A DNA stretch of 64,000 nt from Paraburkholderia sediminicola. Lineage in GTDB: Bacteria > Pseudomonadota > Gammaproteobacteria > Burkholderiales > Burkholderiaceae. A program made the position numbers and the translations under genes. Below the pieces are notes generated by a model. The model had not been told where the DNA came from. It saw nothing but the letters and a program-made list of their open reading frames with translations, and did not search any database. Below are positions 17,127-26,634 of this stretch, one piece after another. The DNA lies in contig NZ_CADIKC010000003.1 of NCBI RefSeq assembly GCF_902859805.1, forward strand, positions 310,001-374,000, written 5' to 3'. Numbering within the stretch: position 1 is the first letter of the stretch; each line of letters opens with the position of its first letter.

Positions 17127-17378
17127 GTGAACGAGGCAGAGATTCTTGAGCGCATCCGCGCCATCTTCAAAGAGAACTTCGCGATCGAGCCGGAGCGCGT
17201 GACGCCAGACGCGCATCTCTTCGAGGACCTCGATCTCGACAGCATCGACGCCGTCGACCTCGCGATCAAACTGCAGGAAATGACCGGCCGCCGCATCAAG
17301 CCGGAAGAATTCAAGTCGGTGCGCACGGTCGGCGATGTGATCGGTGCGGTCGAATCCCTGTTGGCGGCACAAGGCTGA
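17127..17378 (+). CDS. apeF: Second acyl carrier protein of the aryl polyene synthase (ApeF)
   Basis: 83 residues from a GTG start at 17127, two bases after the apeE stop, with a GGGG/GGAT-type ribosome-binding site. Phosphopantetheine attachment serine in DLDLDSIDAVDLA. The TGATG stop/start overlap with the next gene indicates coupling. Sequence is clearly distinct from apeE, suggesting different partners. Confidence 0.9.
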   Translation: MNEAEILERIRAIFKENFAIEPERVTPDAHLFEDLDLDSIDAVDLAIKLQEMTGRRIKPEEFKSVRTVGDVIGAVESLLAAQG

Positions 17379-18040
17379 TGCCATCCGTGCGCTCGCGAAT
17401 GCAAGCGGAGGCGAGCCAGCCCGCCGGGGCATCGCCCGGCACTGAGCGCCACTGGGCCAAAACGGTGGTGCAGGTTCTGCTGAAACTCGCGTATCCCGCG
17501 TTGATTCTGTGTGCCTGGCGCTGGGACACGCCGCGCTATGTCGGTTGCATGCTGTTTGCGATTCTGTGGCTGCAACGCTGGGCCGGCAGCGGTCCGGTCG
17601 CGACCTCGCTGCGTCGGCTCTCCTCGATCGACTGGACCGTGGTCGGCTTGCTGAGCTGCGCATCGGCAGCAATCGTGTTCACCAACAGCGAGTTGCTGCT
17701 GCGCCTCTATCCGTCGCTCGTCAATCTGGGGCTGCTGATCGCGTTCGGTGCGACGCTCGTGCGCGGGCCGTCGATGATCGAAAAATTCGCGCGGCTGGGC
17801 AATCCGGATTTGCCGCCTGGCGCCGTGCGCCATACGTGGCGCGTGACTCAGGTGTGGTGCGTATTCTTCGCGCTGAACGGCGCGTTCTCCGCTTATACGG
17901 CGCTCTATTGGAGCCGCGCAAACTGGTCGCTCTACAACGGCGCGATCGCCTATGGGCTGATCGGCGTGCTGCTGGTCGCCGAGGTCATCTGGCGTTATCT
18001 GGTGGTGCTGCCGCGAGCCGCGCGTTCGGAGGCGGCATGA
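17378..18040 (+). CDS. apeG: Predicted inner membrane protein of the aryl polyene locus (ApeG, COG4648-like)
   Basis: 220 residues with about five or six hydrophobic segments (for example VVQVLLKLAYPALILCAW, VGLLSCASAAIVF, LGLLIAFGATL and YGLIGVLLVAEVIWRYLVV). A conserved polar loop RGPSMIEKFARLGNPDLPPG lies between spans. No enzymatic motif is recognised. Genes of this type consistently accompany APE synthases; it may scaffold the membrane-associated complex. It overlaps apeH by four bases. Confidence 0.8.
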   Translation: MPSVRSRMQAEASQPAGASPGTERHWAKTVVQVLLKLAYPALILCAWRWDTPRYVGCMLFAILWLQRWAGSGPVATSLRRLSSIDWTVVGLLSCASAAIVFTNSELLLRLYPSLVNLGLLIAFGATLVRGPSMIEKFARLGNPDLPPGAVRHTWRVTQVWCVFFALNGAFSAYTALYWSRANWSLYNGAIAYGLIGVLLVAEVIWRYLVVLPRAARSEAA

Positions 18041-19761
18041 TTGCCTTGCACGATCTGTTGTCGGCGGGCCATGGGGCCGCCGTCTTGAATGCACCGGTGT
18101 GCCGCGACGGCGCTACGGTGCTCGACCGCGCAGCGTTTCGCGCCCGCGTGTCGGCGCTGGTCACGCTGATGCAAACGCAGGACGCGCGCCGCTATGCGTT
18201 GTGTATCGACGATCCGTTCGATTTCGCCTGCGCGCTGTTTGCGCTGTTCGCGTGCGGCAAGGAGCCGGTGATTCCGGCCAACGCGACGCCTGGCTATCTC
18301 GCCGATCTGGCCGATGCGTACGACGCCGTGCTGACCGACGCCGATCTGCCGCGCGGTGTGCGAGAAGATGCGCAAGACGCTGAAGCCGACGCCGACGCCA
18401 CACACACCCGAGGCATCTCACACACGATCGATCCGCAAGCTCCGTTGACGCTCTACACCTCCGGCAGCAGCGGCGCCCCCAAGCCGATCCGCAAGACCCT
18501 CGCGCAATTCAACGCCGAAGTGCATACGCTCGAAAAGCAGTGGGGCGCTCTGGTCGGTGATGCGACGATGCTCGCGAGCGTGCCGCATCATCACATCTAC
18601 GGTTTGCTGTTTCGCGTGTTGTGGCCGCTTGCGGCGGGCCGTGCGTTCGACCGCACGATCAGCATCGAGCCTTTGCATCTACAAACGCAGATCGAGCAAT
18701 GCGGCGCGACGGTGGTTGTCTCGACGCCCGCGCAACTGTCGCGCTGGCCCGCGTTGCCCGGCTTCGCCGCGTTGACGCCGGCGCCGCGCGCATTCTTTTC
18801 TTCGGGCGGCCCGCTCGCCCTGGAAGCCGCGCAGGAATATGCCGCTGCTTATGGCGCGGCGCCGCTCGAAATCTACGGCAGTACGGAAACCGGTGGCATC
18901 GCGTGGCGTCGGCAGGATCAAACTGATGCCTGGCAGCCGGTGGTCGGCATTGAAGTGCGCCGCGACGACGACGGCGCGCTGAATGTCCGCTCGCCGCATC
19001 TCGATCACACTGGCTGGCATCGCACGGACGACAAGATCGCGTTCGACGCCGATGGCCGCTTCCGCCTGCAAGGCCGCCTCGATCGCGTGCTCAAGCTGGA
19101 CGGCAAGCGCGTGTCGCTGCCGGAACTCGAAGCGCGTCTCGCGCTGCATCCGTATGTCGCGCAAGCGGCGATTGTGCCGCTGGAAGGCGCGTCTCGCGAA
19201 CGCGTCGGCGCCGTCGTGGCGCTGACCGAAGCCGGCTGCGAGGCATTGCGCGACGAAGGCCGCGTGCAAATCGCGAAAACCCTGCGCCGGCATCTCGCTG
19301 AATATTTCGACGTGGTGGTGCTGCCGCGTCATTGGCGTTTTCGCCTCACGTTGCCGTTCGACGCGCGAGGCAAGCTGCCGGTGGCCGCCGTCGCGGCGGC
19401 ATTCGAGCCGCGCGCGGATGGCGTGGAAGTGCTCGCCGAAGCCCGCAGTGCCGACACGTTGCACTACGAACTGCGCGTGCCGCCGACCCTCGTGCATTTC
19501 GCCGGCCACTTTCCCGGTCTGCCGATTCTGCCGGGCGTGGTCCAGGTGCACTGGGCGATGCATCTGGCGGCTGAACACGTGCCCGCCGTGCGCACGCTGG
19601 CATCGGTCGACCGCCTCAAATTCATGGCGCCGGTGCCGCCGGGCGCGGTGCTGAATCTCACACTCGCACACGACGCCGCGCGTGGCCGCGTGCAGTTCGC
19701 GTACCAGCTGAGCGGCCGTGAATGCGCATCCGGCGTGATCGTGTATCGGGAGCCCGCATGA
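18037..19761 (+). CDS. apeH: Fusion of AMP-forming acyl/aryl ligase and hotdog dehydratase (ApeH-ApeI)
   Basis: 574 residues, two domains. Residues 1 to about 460 form an ANL adenylate-forming ligase: P-loop LYTSGSSG (about 139-146), YGSTETGG, and the hinge RLDRVLKLDGKRV. Residues about 480-574 form a hotdog-fold dehydratase with HFAGHFPGLPILPGV, the ApeI/FabA-like signature. In several APE systems these are separate proteins, ApeH (activates the aryl acid and loads ACP) and ApeI (dehydratase partner). Start ATG 18037 has CGGAGG. Fusion enforces stoichiometry; that interpretation is inference. Confidence 0.88.
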   Translation: MIALHDLLSAGHGAAVLNAPVCRDGATVLDRAAFRARVSALVTLMQTQDARRYALCIDDPFDFACALFALFACGKEPVIPANATPGYLADLADAYDAVLTDADLPRGVREDAQDAEADADATHTRGISHTIDPQAPLTLYTSGSSGAPKPIRKTLAQFNAEVHTLEKQWGALVGDATMLASVPHHHIYGLLFRVLWPLAAGRAFDRTISIEPLHLQTQIEQCGATVVVSTPAQLSRWPALPGFAALTPAPRAFFSSGGPLALEAAQEYAAAYGAAPLEIYGSTETGGIAWRRQDQTDAWQPVVGIEVRRDDDGALNVRSPHLDHTGWHRTDDKIAFDADGRFRLQGRLDRVLKLDGKRVSLPELEARLALHPYVAQAAIVPLEGASRERVGAVVALTEAGCEALRDEGRVQIAKTLRRHLAEYFDVVVLPRHWRFRLTLPFDARGKLPVAAVAAAFEPRADGVEVLAEARSADTLHYELRVPPTLVHFAGHFPGLPILPGVVQVHWAMHLAAEHVPAVRTLASVDRLKFMAPVPPGAVLNLTLAHDAARGRVQFAYQLSGRECASGVIVYREPA

Positions 19762-21530
19762 TGCGCTTCGCTCCTTGCATCGTCATTCCGATTTATAACC
19801 ACAAGGACGCGATCGGCGCGACCGTTGCCCATCTCGCGGTGCACGGCTTGCCGATCTTTGTGGTCGACGACGGCAGCGATGAGGCGACCCAGCAGGTGCT
19901 CGCTTCGCTCGCGCAACAATACGCAGGGCAGCTCACGCTGCTGCGTTTGCCGGTTAACGGCGGCAAGGGCGCGGCGGTGATGGCGGGACTGCGCGCCGCA
20001 CGCGCGGCGAAGTACACGCACGCTCTGCAGATCGATGCCGACGGCCAGCACGATGCAGCTGACGTGCCGCGCTTTATCGATGCAGCGCTTGCCGAGCCGG
20101 GCGCGGTGATTCTCGGCCGCCCGGTCTACGACGAGAGCGTGCCGAAATCGCGCCTCTACGGCCGTTATCTGACACACGTGTGGGTGTGGATCGAAACGCT
20201 CTCGCTGACAATCCGCGATTCGATGTGCGGCTTCCGTCTGTATCCGCTTGCGCTGGCCTGCGAGCTGATCGACAGCGTGCAACTGCCGACGCGCATGGAC
20301 TTCGACATCGAAATTCTTGTGCGCCTGTACTGGCGGCGCGCCGCGTTCCGCTCGATTCCGACGCGCGTCACCTATGCAAGCGATGGCGTCTCGCATTTCG
20401 ACGTGCTGTGGGACAACGTGCGCATCAGCCGCAGCCACACGCGCCTCGTGTTCGGCATGCTGTTGCGTTTGCCGATGCTGCTCGCGCACAAAGTGATGCC
20501 ACGCCGTTCGGCGATCGCCAGTGAGGCGGTCAAGCAGGGCGACCAGAACGCACCCGGCCAGCACGCTGAAAAAAACGAACACAGCCCTCAGGACTGGTGG
20601 CGAATCGCCGAACGCGGCAGCCATCTGGGCATGTCCTTGCTCGCGCTCAGTTGCAAGCTGTTCGGCCGCCGTTTCACGGCGCTCTGGCTGCATCCGATCG
20701 TCGCGTATTTTTTGTTGACGGGCCGCGCTGCACGCGAGGCGTCGAGCAACTACTTCAGGCGTCTTGGCGAGGCCGCACCGCACGGCGATACGCCGCGCCC
20801 GGGTTGGTTGTCCGCCTATCGCCACATGCTGGCGTTCGCTCAATCGGGTTTCGACAAGCTCGCGGCATGGTCCGGCCGTGTCAACAATGCCGACGTCAAA
20901 TTCGAAGATCCTTCGGCATTCGAAGCATTGGTGGCAAGCGGTAAAGGTGCGCTCGTGATCGGCGCGCATCTCGGCAATCTGGAAATGACCCGCGCGCTCG
21001 CCGCGCAGGGCGCCTACGCGAAAGTCACTGCCGTCGTCTACACCGAACACGCGCGGCGTTTCAACAGCGTGCTCGCGTCGGCGAATAGCCAGTTCGCGCG
21101 GCATCTGCTCGAAGTCAGCGACTTCGGTCCCGAGACCGCGATGATGATGCAGGAGCGCGTCGATGCGGGCGAGCTGCTGGTGATCGTCGGCGACCGCGTG
21201 CCGGCCCACGAAGCGGGCCGCACGACCGAAGCGCAGTTTCTCGGCTCGACCGCGCCATTCGCGCAAGGTCCCTATGTGCTCGCGCACGCGTTGGGCTGCC
21301 CTGTCTATCTGTTCTTCTGCCTGAAAGAGCGCGACGGCTATCGCCTGTATTTCGAGCCGTTCGCCGAGCGCATTGAACTGCCGCGCCGCGAACGCGCGCA
21401 GCATCTCGCCGCGTGGGCGCAGCGTTACGCCGCGCGCCTCGAACACTATTGCCGCAAGGCACCTTATCAATGGTTCAATTTCTTCGATTTCTGGGCCAGC
21501 CCCAAGCGAGGCACACATGGCCGAACATGA
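19758..21530 (+). CDS. apeJ: Fusion of family 2 glycosyltransferase and LpxL-like acyltransferase (ApeJ)
   Basis: 590 residues. The N-terminal part (about 1-230) is a GT-A glycosyltransferase: CIVIPIYNHKDAIGATVAHL, FVVDDGSDEATQ and the DxD-like QIDADGQHDA. The C-terminal part (from about 280) is a lipid A biosynthesis acyltransferase-type domain: HLGNLEMTRAL (HX4E) and VGDRVPAHEAGR. Such a fusion fits attachment of the polyene to a sugar-lipid anchor. It starts within the apeH stop (ATGATG) and overlaps the ammonia-lyase gene by 14 bases. Confidence 0.88.
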   Translation: MMRFAPCIVIPIYNHKDAIGATVAHLAVHGLPIFVVDDGSDEATQQVLASLAQQYAGQLTLLRLPVNGGKGAAVMAGLRAARAAKYTHALQIDADGQHDAADVPRFIDAALAEPGAVILGRPVYDESVPKSRLYGRYLTHVWVWIETLSLTIRDSMCGFRLYPLALACELIDSVQLPTRMDFDIEILVRLYWRRAAFRSIPTRVTYASDGVSHFDVLWDNVRISRSHTRLVFGMLLRLPMLLAHKVMPRRSAIASEAVKQGDQNAPGQHAEKNEHSPQDWWRIAERGSHLGMSLLALSCKLFGRRFTALWLHPIVAYFLLTGRAAREASSNYFRRLGEAAPHGDTPRPGWLSAYRHMLAFAQSGFDKLAAWSGRVNNADVKFEDPSAFEALVASGKGALVIGAHLGNLEMTRALAAQGAYAKVTAVVYTEHARRFNSVLASANSQFARHLLEVSDFGPETAMMMQERVDAGELLVIVGDRVPAHEAGRTTEAQFLGSTAPFAQGPYVLAHALGCPVYLFFCLKERDGYRLYFEPFAERIELPRRERAQHLAAWAQRYAARLEHYCRKAPYQWFNFFDFWASPKRGTHGRT

Positions 21531-23124
21531 TCTGATCGAGGCGCCGAACGTTAGCGCACAAAAAAACGCCGGTACAAAGTCGGCGGCGGTAACGATCGGC
21601 GGCCGCAAACTGACGATCGAGGAAGTTGTCGCGATCGCCCACCATCGCGCACCGGTTGCGTTGAGCGCCGATCCGGCGTGGCGCGCGCGCATTCAGCGCG
21701 GCGCGGATTTTCTGCGCCGGCATCTGGCGTCGGGCGCGACTGTGTACGGCGTCAACACCGGCTATGGCGACGCGTGCGTGGTCGACGTGCCGATGGAACT
21801 CGTCGAAGCGTTGCCGTTACAGTTGACGCGTTACCACGGCTGCGGCATGGGCCAGTATCTCGACGACGCGCAAACGCTCGCGGTGATCGCCGCGCGACTC
21901 AACTCGCTGGCCTACGGTTTCTCCGGTGTGCGCCCGGTGTTGCTCGAACGCCTTGCCGATCTGATCAATCATCGCGTGTTGCCGCGCATTCCGTCGGAAG
22001 GCTCGGTTGGTGCAAGCGGCGACCTGACGCCGCTCTCGTACGTGGCCGCCGCGCTCGCAGGTGAGCGCGATGTGATGTTCGAAGACAGTCTGCGCAACGT
22101 GCGCGAGGTCTGGACCGAACTGGGTCACGAGCCACTGACGCTCGCGCCGAAGGAAGGTCTTGCGCTGATGAACGGCACCGCCGTGATGACGGGCCTCGCC
22201 TGTCTCGCGTTCGCGCGTGCCGATCATCTCACGCGCCTCACCGCACGTCTCACCGCGCTCTCTACCGTGGCGCTCGACGGCCGTGCCGCGCACTTCGACG
22301 CGATGTTGTTCGAAGTGAAGCCGCATGCAGGCCAGGCCGAAGCCGCAGCGTGGATTCGCGACGATCTGAGCGGGCGCGACGATACGCCGGGGCATCGTCT
22401 GCAGGATCGCTATTCGATTCGCTGTGCGCCGCATGTGATCGGCGTTGCGCGCGATGCCTTGTCGTGGGTGCGCCGCGATATCGAGAACGAACTGAACAGC
22501 GCGAACGACAACCCGTTGATCGATCCCGACAACGAGCGCGTGCTGCACGGCGGTAACTTCTACGGCGGCCATATCGCGTTCGCGATGGACTCGCTGAAAG
22601 TCGCGGTCGCCAATCTCGCCGATCTGATGGACCGGCAGCTCGCGCTGCTGGTCGACGTGAATTTCAACAACGGTTTGCCGCGCAACCTGTCGGGCGCTGC
22701 TCCCGCGCGTGCCGCGATCAATCACGGTTTCAAGGCGGTGCAGATTTCGTCGTCTGCATGGACGGCGGAAGCGTTGAAGAACACGCTGCCCGCCAGCGTG
22801 TTCTCGCGTTCGACCGAGGCGCACAATCAGGACAAGGTCAGCATGGGCACGATCGCCGCGCGCGACTGTTTGCGTGTGCTGGAATTGACCGAGCAGGTCG
22901 CCGCCGCGCATACGCTGGCGACGGTGCAAGCCGCGCGTCTGCGCTTGAAGATCGACAGCACCACGCCGGTTCCCGCACCGCTGCAGGCCTTCATCGATAG
23001 CGTGACGGCGCAGTCGCCGTTCGTCGACGAAGACCGCGCGCTGGAAAGCGACCTGCGCGCGCTGACTGCGCGCATCGCCGCCTGCGATCTGTTGGACGAC
23101 TATCGCGGAGGCCCGAACGCATGA
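21517..23124 (+). CDS. Aromatic amino acid ammonia-lyase (HAL/PAL family, probable tyrosine ammonia-lyase)
   Basis: 535 residues with the MIO-forming ASG triad at 166-168 (GSVGASGDLTPLS) and conserved YGVNTGYGD, ENELNSANDNPLID and SGAAPARAAINHGF segments. The selectivity loop reads RYHGCG (105-110), unlike the SH pair of histidine ammonia-lyases and similar to flexirubin-cluster lyases. Position inside the pigment operon, rather than with hut genes, argues for supply of 4-coumarate from tyrosine as starter. True histidine ammonia-lyase activity is unlikely but not excluded. Confidence 0.88.
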   Translation: MAEHDLIEAPNVSAQKNAGTKSAAVTIGGRKLTIEEVVAIAHHRAPVALSADPAWRARIQRGADFLRRHLASGATVYGVNTGYGDACVVDVPMELVEALPLQLTRYHGCGMGQYLDDAQTLAVIAARLNSLAYGFSGVRPVLLERLADLINHRVLPRIPSEGSVGASGDLTPLSYVAAALAGERDVMFEDSLRNVREVWTELGHEPLTLAPKEGLALMNGTAVMTGLACLAFARADHLTRLTARLTALSTVALDGRAAHFDAMLFEVKPHAGQAEAAAWIRDDLSGRDDTPGHRLQDRYSIRCAPHVIGVARDALSWVRRDIENELNSANDNPLIDPDNERVLHGGNFYGGHIAFAMDSLKVAVANLADLMDRQLALLVDVNFNNGLPRNLSGAAPARAAINHGFKAVQISSSAWTAEALKNTLPASVFSRSTEAHNQDKVSMGTIAARDCLRVLELTEQVAAAHTLATVQAARLRLKIDSTTPVPAPLQAFIDSVTAQSPFVDEDRALESDLRALTARIAACDLLDDYRGGPNA

Positions 23125-23552
23125 GCGGCTCCCCTAAAGTGCTGACAGCCAGCGCGATGGTCGAAGTGCCGTTTCACGACGTCGACGCGATGAACGTGTG
23201 CTGGCATGGCCACTACCTGAAGTACTTCGAGATCGGCCGCGCGGCGCTCCTGCGCACGTTCGACTACGACTACCGCGAGATGCAGGCTTCAGGTTACGTA
23301 TGGCCGATCGTCGAGGCGCATCTGAAGTATGTGCGCCCGGCGACTTACGGCCAGGCGCTCGAAGTGCGCACACAACTGCTCGAACACGAAAACCGCCTGA
23401 AAATAGGCTATGAAATTGTCGACTGCGCATCCGGTACGCGATTGACGAAGGGCTACACGATCCAGGTCGCGGTCGATGCCGCGACGCAGGAATTGCAGTT
23501 CGTGTCGCCGCCCGTCGTATTCGAAAAGCTGGAGCGTGTATGGGGACGATGA
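23121..23552 (+). CDS. apeK: Acyl-ACP/CoA thioesterase, 4-hydroxybenzoyl-CoA thioesterase type (ApeK)
   Basis: 143-residue single hotdog domain: VPFHDVDAMNVCWHGHYLKY carries the catalytic Asp of the 4HBT family. It may release finished polyene or clear stalled acyl-ACPs. ATGA overlap with the upstream lyase and 13-base overlap with the LolA-like gene show tight coupling. Confidence 0.88.
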   Translation: MSGSPKVLTASAMVEVPFHDVDAMNVCWHGHYLKYFEIGRAALLRTFDYDYREMQASGYVWPIVEAHLKYVRPATYGQALEVRTQLLEHENRLKIGYEIVDCASGTRLTKGYTIQVAVDAATQELQFVSPPVVFEKLERVWGR

Positions 23553-24223
23553 GCTTGCGCGGTGTGGCAGCGGTAGCGTTGCTCGCGCTAGGCACACTAA
23601 GCGTAACGAGCCTGGCAGCATGGCCGACAGTGGCGTCTGCGGCTGAAACCGCACAGTCCGCCGGCAACCCGGCGCTTGTCTCGCAGATCGCCTCCCATCT
23701 CGCCCAGGCCAAGGGTGTTCGCGCGCAATTCACGCAAACGCAAACGCTCGCCGCGATGAAGCAGCCGCTCGTCAGCACGGGTTCGCTGCTGTTCTTCCGC
23801 GATCGTGGCGTGATCTGGCAGATCGACACACCGTACAAAGCCACCTACGTGATCACCGACGCAGGCGTCGCCGAAGTCGACGCCAACGGCCAGCGCGTGA
23901 CGGCGCACAGTGCCCAGGGCACACGCGGCGTCGCGCAGGTATCGAAGATGATGCGCGCGATGCTCGGCGGCGATCTGTCGGCGCTGTACTCGCAATTCGA
24001 CGTGCAGGCCGAAGGCAGCGCCGCGCAGTGGCGCATGCAACTCACGCCGAACCAGCCGCAGATCGCGCAGTCGATCAAAGGTTTGCAAATGAACGGCGGC
24101 GACTATCTCCAAGGCTTGCGCATCACGCTCGCGAACGGCGACATCACGAAACTCGACTTTGCGAAAAGCGCGGCAGTGACCGAACCGACGCCGGCTGAGC
24201 GCAGCCTGCTCGGAGCGCCGTAA
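23540..24223 (+). CDS. apeL: LolA-like outer membrane lipoprotein carrier-fold protein (ApeL)
   Basis: 227 residues with an N-terminal signal peptide (LRGVAAVALLALGTLSVTSL, then AAWPTVASA-A). The mature part resembles LolA: VRAQFTQTQTLAAMKQPLVS, LLFFRDRGVIWQIDTPYKAT and LQGLRITLANGDITKL. In APE loci this periplasmic protein is thought to move the lipidic pigment toward the outer membrane together with the MMPL exporter. ATG 23540 has GGAG at 5 bases; TAATG overlap with apeM. Confidence 0.85.
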   Translation: MGTMSLRGVAAVALLALGTLSVTSLAAWPTVASAAETAQSAGNPALVSQIASHLAQAKGVRAQFTQTQTLAAMKQPLVSTGSLLFFRDRGVIWQIDTPYKATYVITDAGVAEVDANGQRVTAHSAQGTRGVAQVSKMMRAMLGGDLSALYSQFDVQAEGSAAQWRMQLTPNQPQIAQSIKGLQMNGGDYLQGLRITLANGDITKLDFAKSAAVTEPTPAERSLLGAP

Positions 24224-26634
24224 TGCACGTGCTGCAACAGCGATCCGCGAAACAGGCGTGGGGCATGCGCGCCGCGTGGCTGCTGCTCGCGCTCGCCGCA
24301 GCGCTGTACTGCGGCTGGCGTTTCGCGGGACCCTCGCCGCTGCAGACCAATCTGTTGGCGTTGCTGCCTGCCACGGAAGCGGATCCGGTCGCCGAGAAGG
24401 CGGTCGATACGCTCGCGAGTGCGCTGGGCGACCGCACGGTTTTTCTCGTCACCAGCAACGATGACGCGCACGCCAAAACGGCGGCGAAACAACTCAGCGC
24501 ATCGTTGCAGAAGAGCGGGGCGTTCGGCTCGGTGACGGCGGAGTTGCCGCCGTTCGATCTGTCGCAGATCGCCGCGTTGTATATGCCGTATCGGTTCGGT
24601 TTGCTGGCGCCCGCTGACCGTACGGCACTCGCGCAAAGCAATGCTTCAAGCACTACGCTGCACGACGCACTTGCGCAGCGTATCTACAGTCCATTGCGCG
24701 GCGGCCTGACCACGCCGCTCGCCGACGATCCGTTCGGCTGGCTCGAACACTGGCTCGGCGCTTTGCCGCTCGCCACGTCGAATCTCGAACTCGAAGACAA
24801 CATGCTGGTGTCGCATCGCGGCAGCGCGACCAGCGTGCTGATCGTCGCCACGTTGCCGGGCTCCGCCTACGAGTCGAAAACGCAGCACGCCGTGCTCGCC
24901 GCGCTTGCGCAAGGTGAAAGCAGCTTGAAGCAGGCGTTCCCTGATGTGTCGGTGGCGAGGACCGGGGCGGTGTTCTACGCGGAGTCGGCCCGTAGCGCGT
25001 CGGAACATGAGGTGCATCTGATCGGCGTCGCGTCGCTGTGCGGGATTGCGTTGCTGATGATGTGGGTGTTCCGCTCACCTCGTCTGTTGCTGCTCGGTTT
25101 CGTTTCGACGGCGCTCGGTATCGTCTGTGCGCTTGCGGTCACGATGCTGGTGTTCGGTCAATTGCATCTGCTGACGCTGGTGTTTGGCGCGAGCCTGATC
25201 GGCGAAGCGGTCGATTATTCGATTCAGTATTTCGTGGTCTATCTCGGCGCGGAGCGCGATTGGGATTCGCGTCGTGGCGCGCGTGCCGTGCGCCCGGCCT
25301 TGACGGTCGCGCTTGCCACCAGCCTGCTCGGCTACGCGATTCTCACGTGGGTGCCGTTCCCCGCGCTCAAGCAGATTGCATGCTTCGCGATGGCAGGCAT
25401 TGTGACGGCGTATGCCTCCGTGCTGTGGTTGCTGCCCGCGTTGCTCACGCGCCCGCCGAAGCGCGGCCCGCGGCACCTGTTCGCGGGTGCCGCGCGTCTG
25501 CTGACAGTCTGGCATCGCACGATCGGCGGCAAGCGCGCGTGGTTCGTCGCAGCGTTGTTGCTGATCGTGGCGATTCCCGGCTGGTTGCGTCTGACGAGCG
25601 ACGACGATATCCATCTGCTGATCCAGCGTGATCCTTCGCTGGTCGCGCAGGAAGACAAAGTGCGCGCGGCGGTGGGTGTCGATAACAGCGCGCAATTTTT
25701 TGTGGTTCGCGGCGAGACGCCGGAAATCGTCTTGCAACGCGCCGAAGCGCTGGGCGTGAAGCTGGACGGATTGAACGGCACCGCGAACAAGGTCGGCAGC
25801 TATCAGTCCGTGGCGCAATTCGTGCCGTCTGCGAAGCAGCAAAACGCAGACCGTGCATTGCTGGCGCAGCACGTATTCAACGATCCCGCGGCGTTGCGTG
25901 ACACGCTGCTGCAAGCGGGCTTTAAAGACGAAGTCGCCGATGCCTGGCTCGCCGCGTATGCAAAACCGCAGCCGCTGCTTACGGTCGAGACGTGGCTCGG
26001 CGCACCGTGGTCGCAGCCCTACAGGCATCTGTGGCTGGGTGAAGTCGATCCGGCCACCAAAGCGTATGCGTCAGTCGTGATTCCACAAGGCGTGACGCCG
26101 CAGAACGAACCCGCGCTGATCGCCACGGCGCAGGCGCTGCCCGGCGTCGTATTCGTCGACAAGGCGGCGAGCGTCTCGAAGCTATTCGGCGCGTATCGCG
26201 TGGATAGCGGCTGGTGGCTCGGCGGTGCGCTCGCGCTCGTGCTCGTCCTGCTGATGCTGCGCTACCGCGCGCGCGGCGGCATTGCCGTGACGTTACCGGT
26301 GCTGCTCGCGGTCGTCGTCACGCTTGCGGTGTTTGGTTACGCTCACGTGCCGCTCAATCTGTTCAACTGGCTCGCGCTGATGCTGGTGCTCGGCGTTGGC
26401 GCAAACTATGCGGTGTTTCTGCGCGAAGGCTGCTTGCGCGCGGACGCCGATCTCGGCGCGGTGTGGACCGGTGTGCTGCTATCGTCGGCCACCACGCTGT
26501 TGTCGTTCGGCATGCTCGGCATGAGCGCGATGCCTGCGCTGAAGAGTTTCGGTGCCACGCTTGCGCTCGGCATCCTCGTATCGGTGCTGCTCGCGCCGAT
26601 CGGCATGCCATCGGAATCAAGGAGGGCCGCATGA
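24223..26634 (+). CDS. apeM: MMPL/RND-type exporter of the aryl polyene locus (ApeM)
   Basis: 803 residues with two repeats, each of one span, a large periplasmic loop and a block of spans. These are residues about 15-35 then 265-400, and 440-460 then 665-800. FGASLIGEAVDYSIQYFVVY and LVLGVGANYAVFLREG are the paired MMPL/RND transmembrane motifs. It likely exports the glycolipid-linked polyene from the inner membrane. It overlaps the ketosynthase start by four bases. Confidence 0.9.
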   Translation: MHVLQQRSAKQAWGMRAAWLLLALAAALYCGWRFAGPSPLQTNLLALLPATEADPVAEKAVDTLASALGDRTVFLVTSNDDAHAKTAAKQLSASLQKSGAFGSVTAELPPFDLSQIAALYMPYRFGLLAPADRTALAQSNASSTTLHDALAQRIYSPLRGGLTTPLADDPFGWLEHWLGALPLATSNLELEDNMLVSHRGSATSVLIVATLPGSAYESKTQHAVLAALAQGESSLKQAFPDVSVARTGAVFYAESARSASEHEVHLIGVASLCGIALLMMWVFRSPRLLLLGFVSTALGIVCALAVTMLVFGQLHLLTLVFGASLIGEAVDYSIQYFVVYLGAERDWDSRRGARAVRPALTVALATSLLGYAILTWVPFPALKQIACFAMAGIVTAYASVLWLLPALLTRPPKRGPRHLFAGAARLLTVWHRTIGGKRAWFVAALLLIVAIPGWLRLTSDDDIHLLIQRDPSLVAQEDKVRAAVGVDNSAQFFVVRGETPEIVLQRAEALGVKLDGLNGTANKVGSYQSVAQFVPSAKQQNADRALLAQHVFNDPAALRDTLLQAGFKDEVADAWLAAYAKPQPLLTVETWLGAPWSQPYRHLWLGEVDPATKAYASVVIPQGVTPQNEPALIATAQALPGVVFVDKAASVSKLFGAYRVDSGWWLGGALALVLVLLMLRYRARGGIAVTLPVLLAVVVTLAVFGYAHVPLNLFNWLALMLVLGVGANYAVFLREGCLRADADLGAVWTGVLLSSATTLLSFGMLGMSAMPALKSFGATLALGILVSVLLAPIGMPSESRRAA

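Noticed and set aside
19464..21692. A 742-codon - strand frame spanning the aryl polyene genes
   Set aside because: Fully antisense to apeJ and the ammonia-lyase, with His/Arg/Gln-rich composition expected for the complement of high-GC coding DNA.
21517..23124. Histidine utilisation (hutH) assignment
   Set aside because: No other hut gene is nearby, the selectivity loop differs, and the gene is coupled within the pigment operon.
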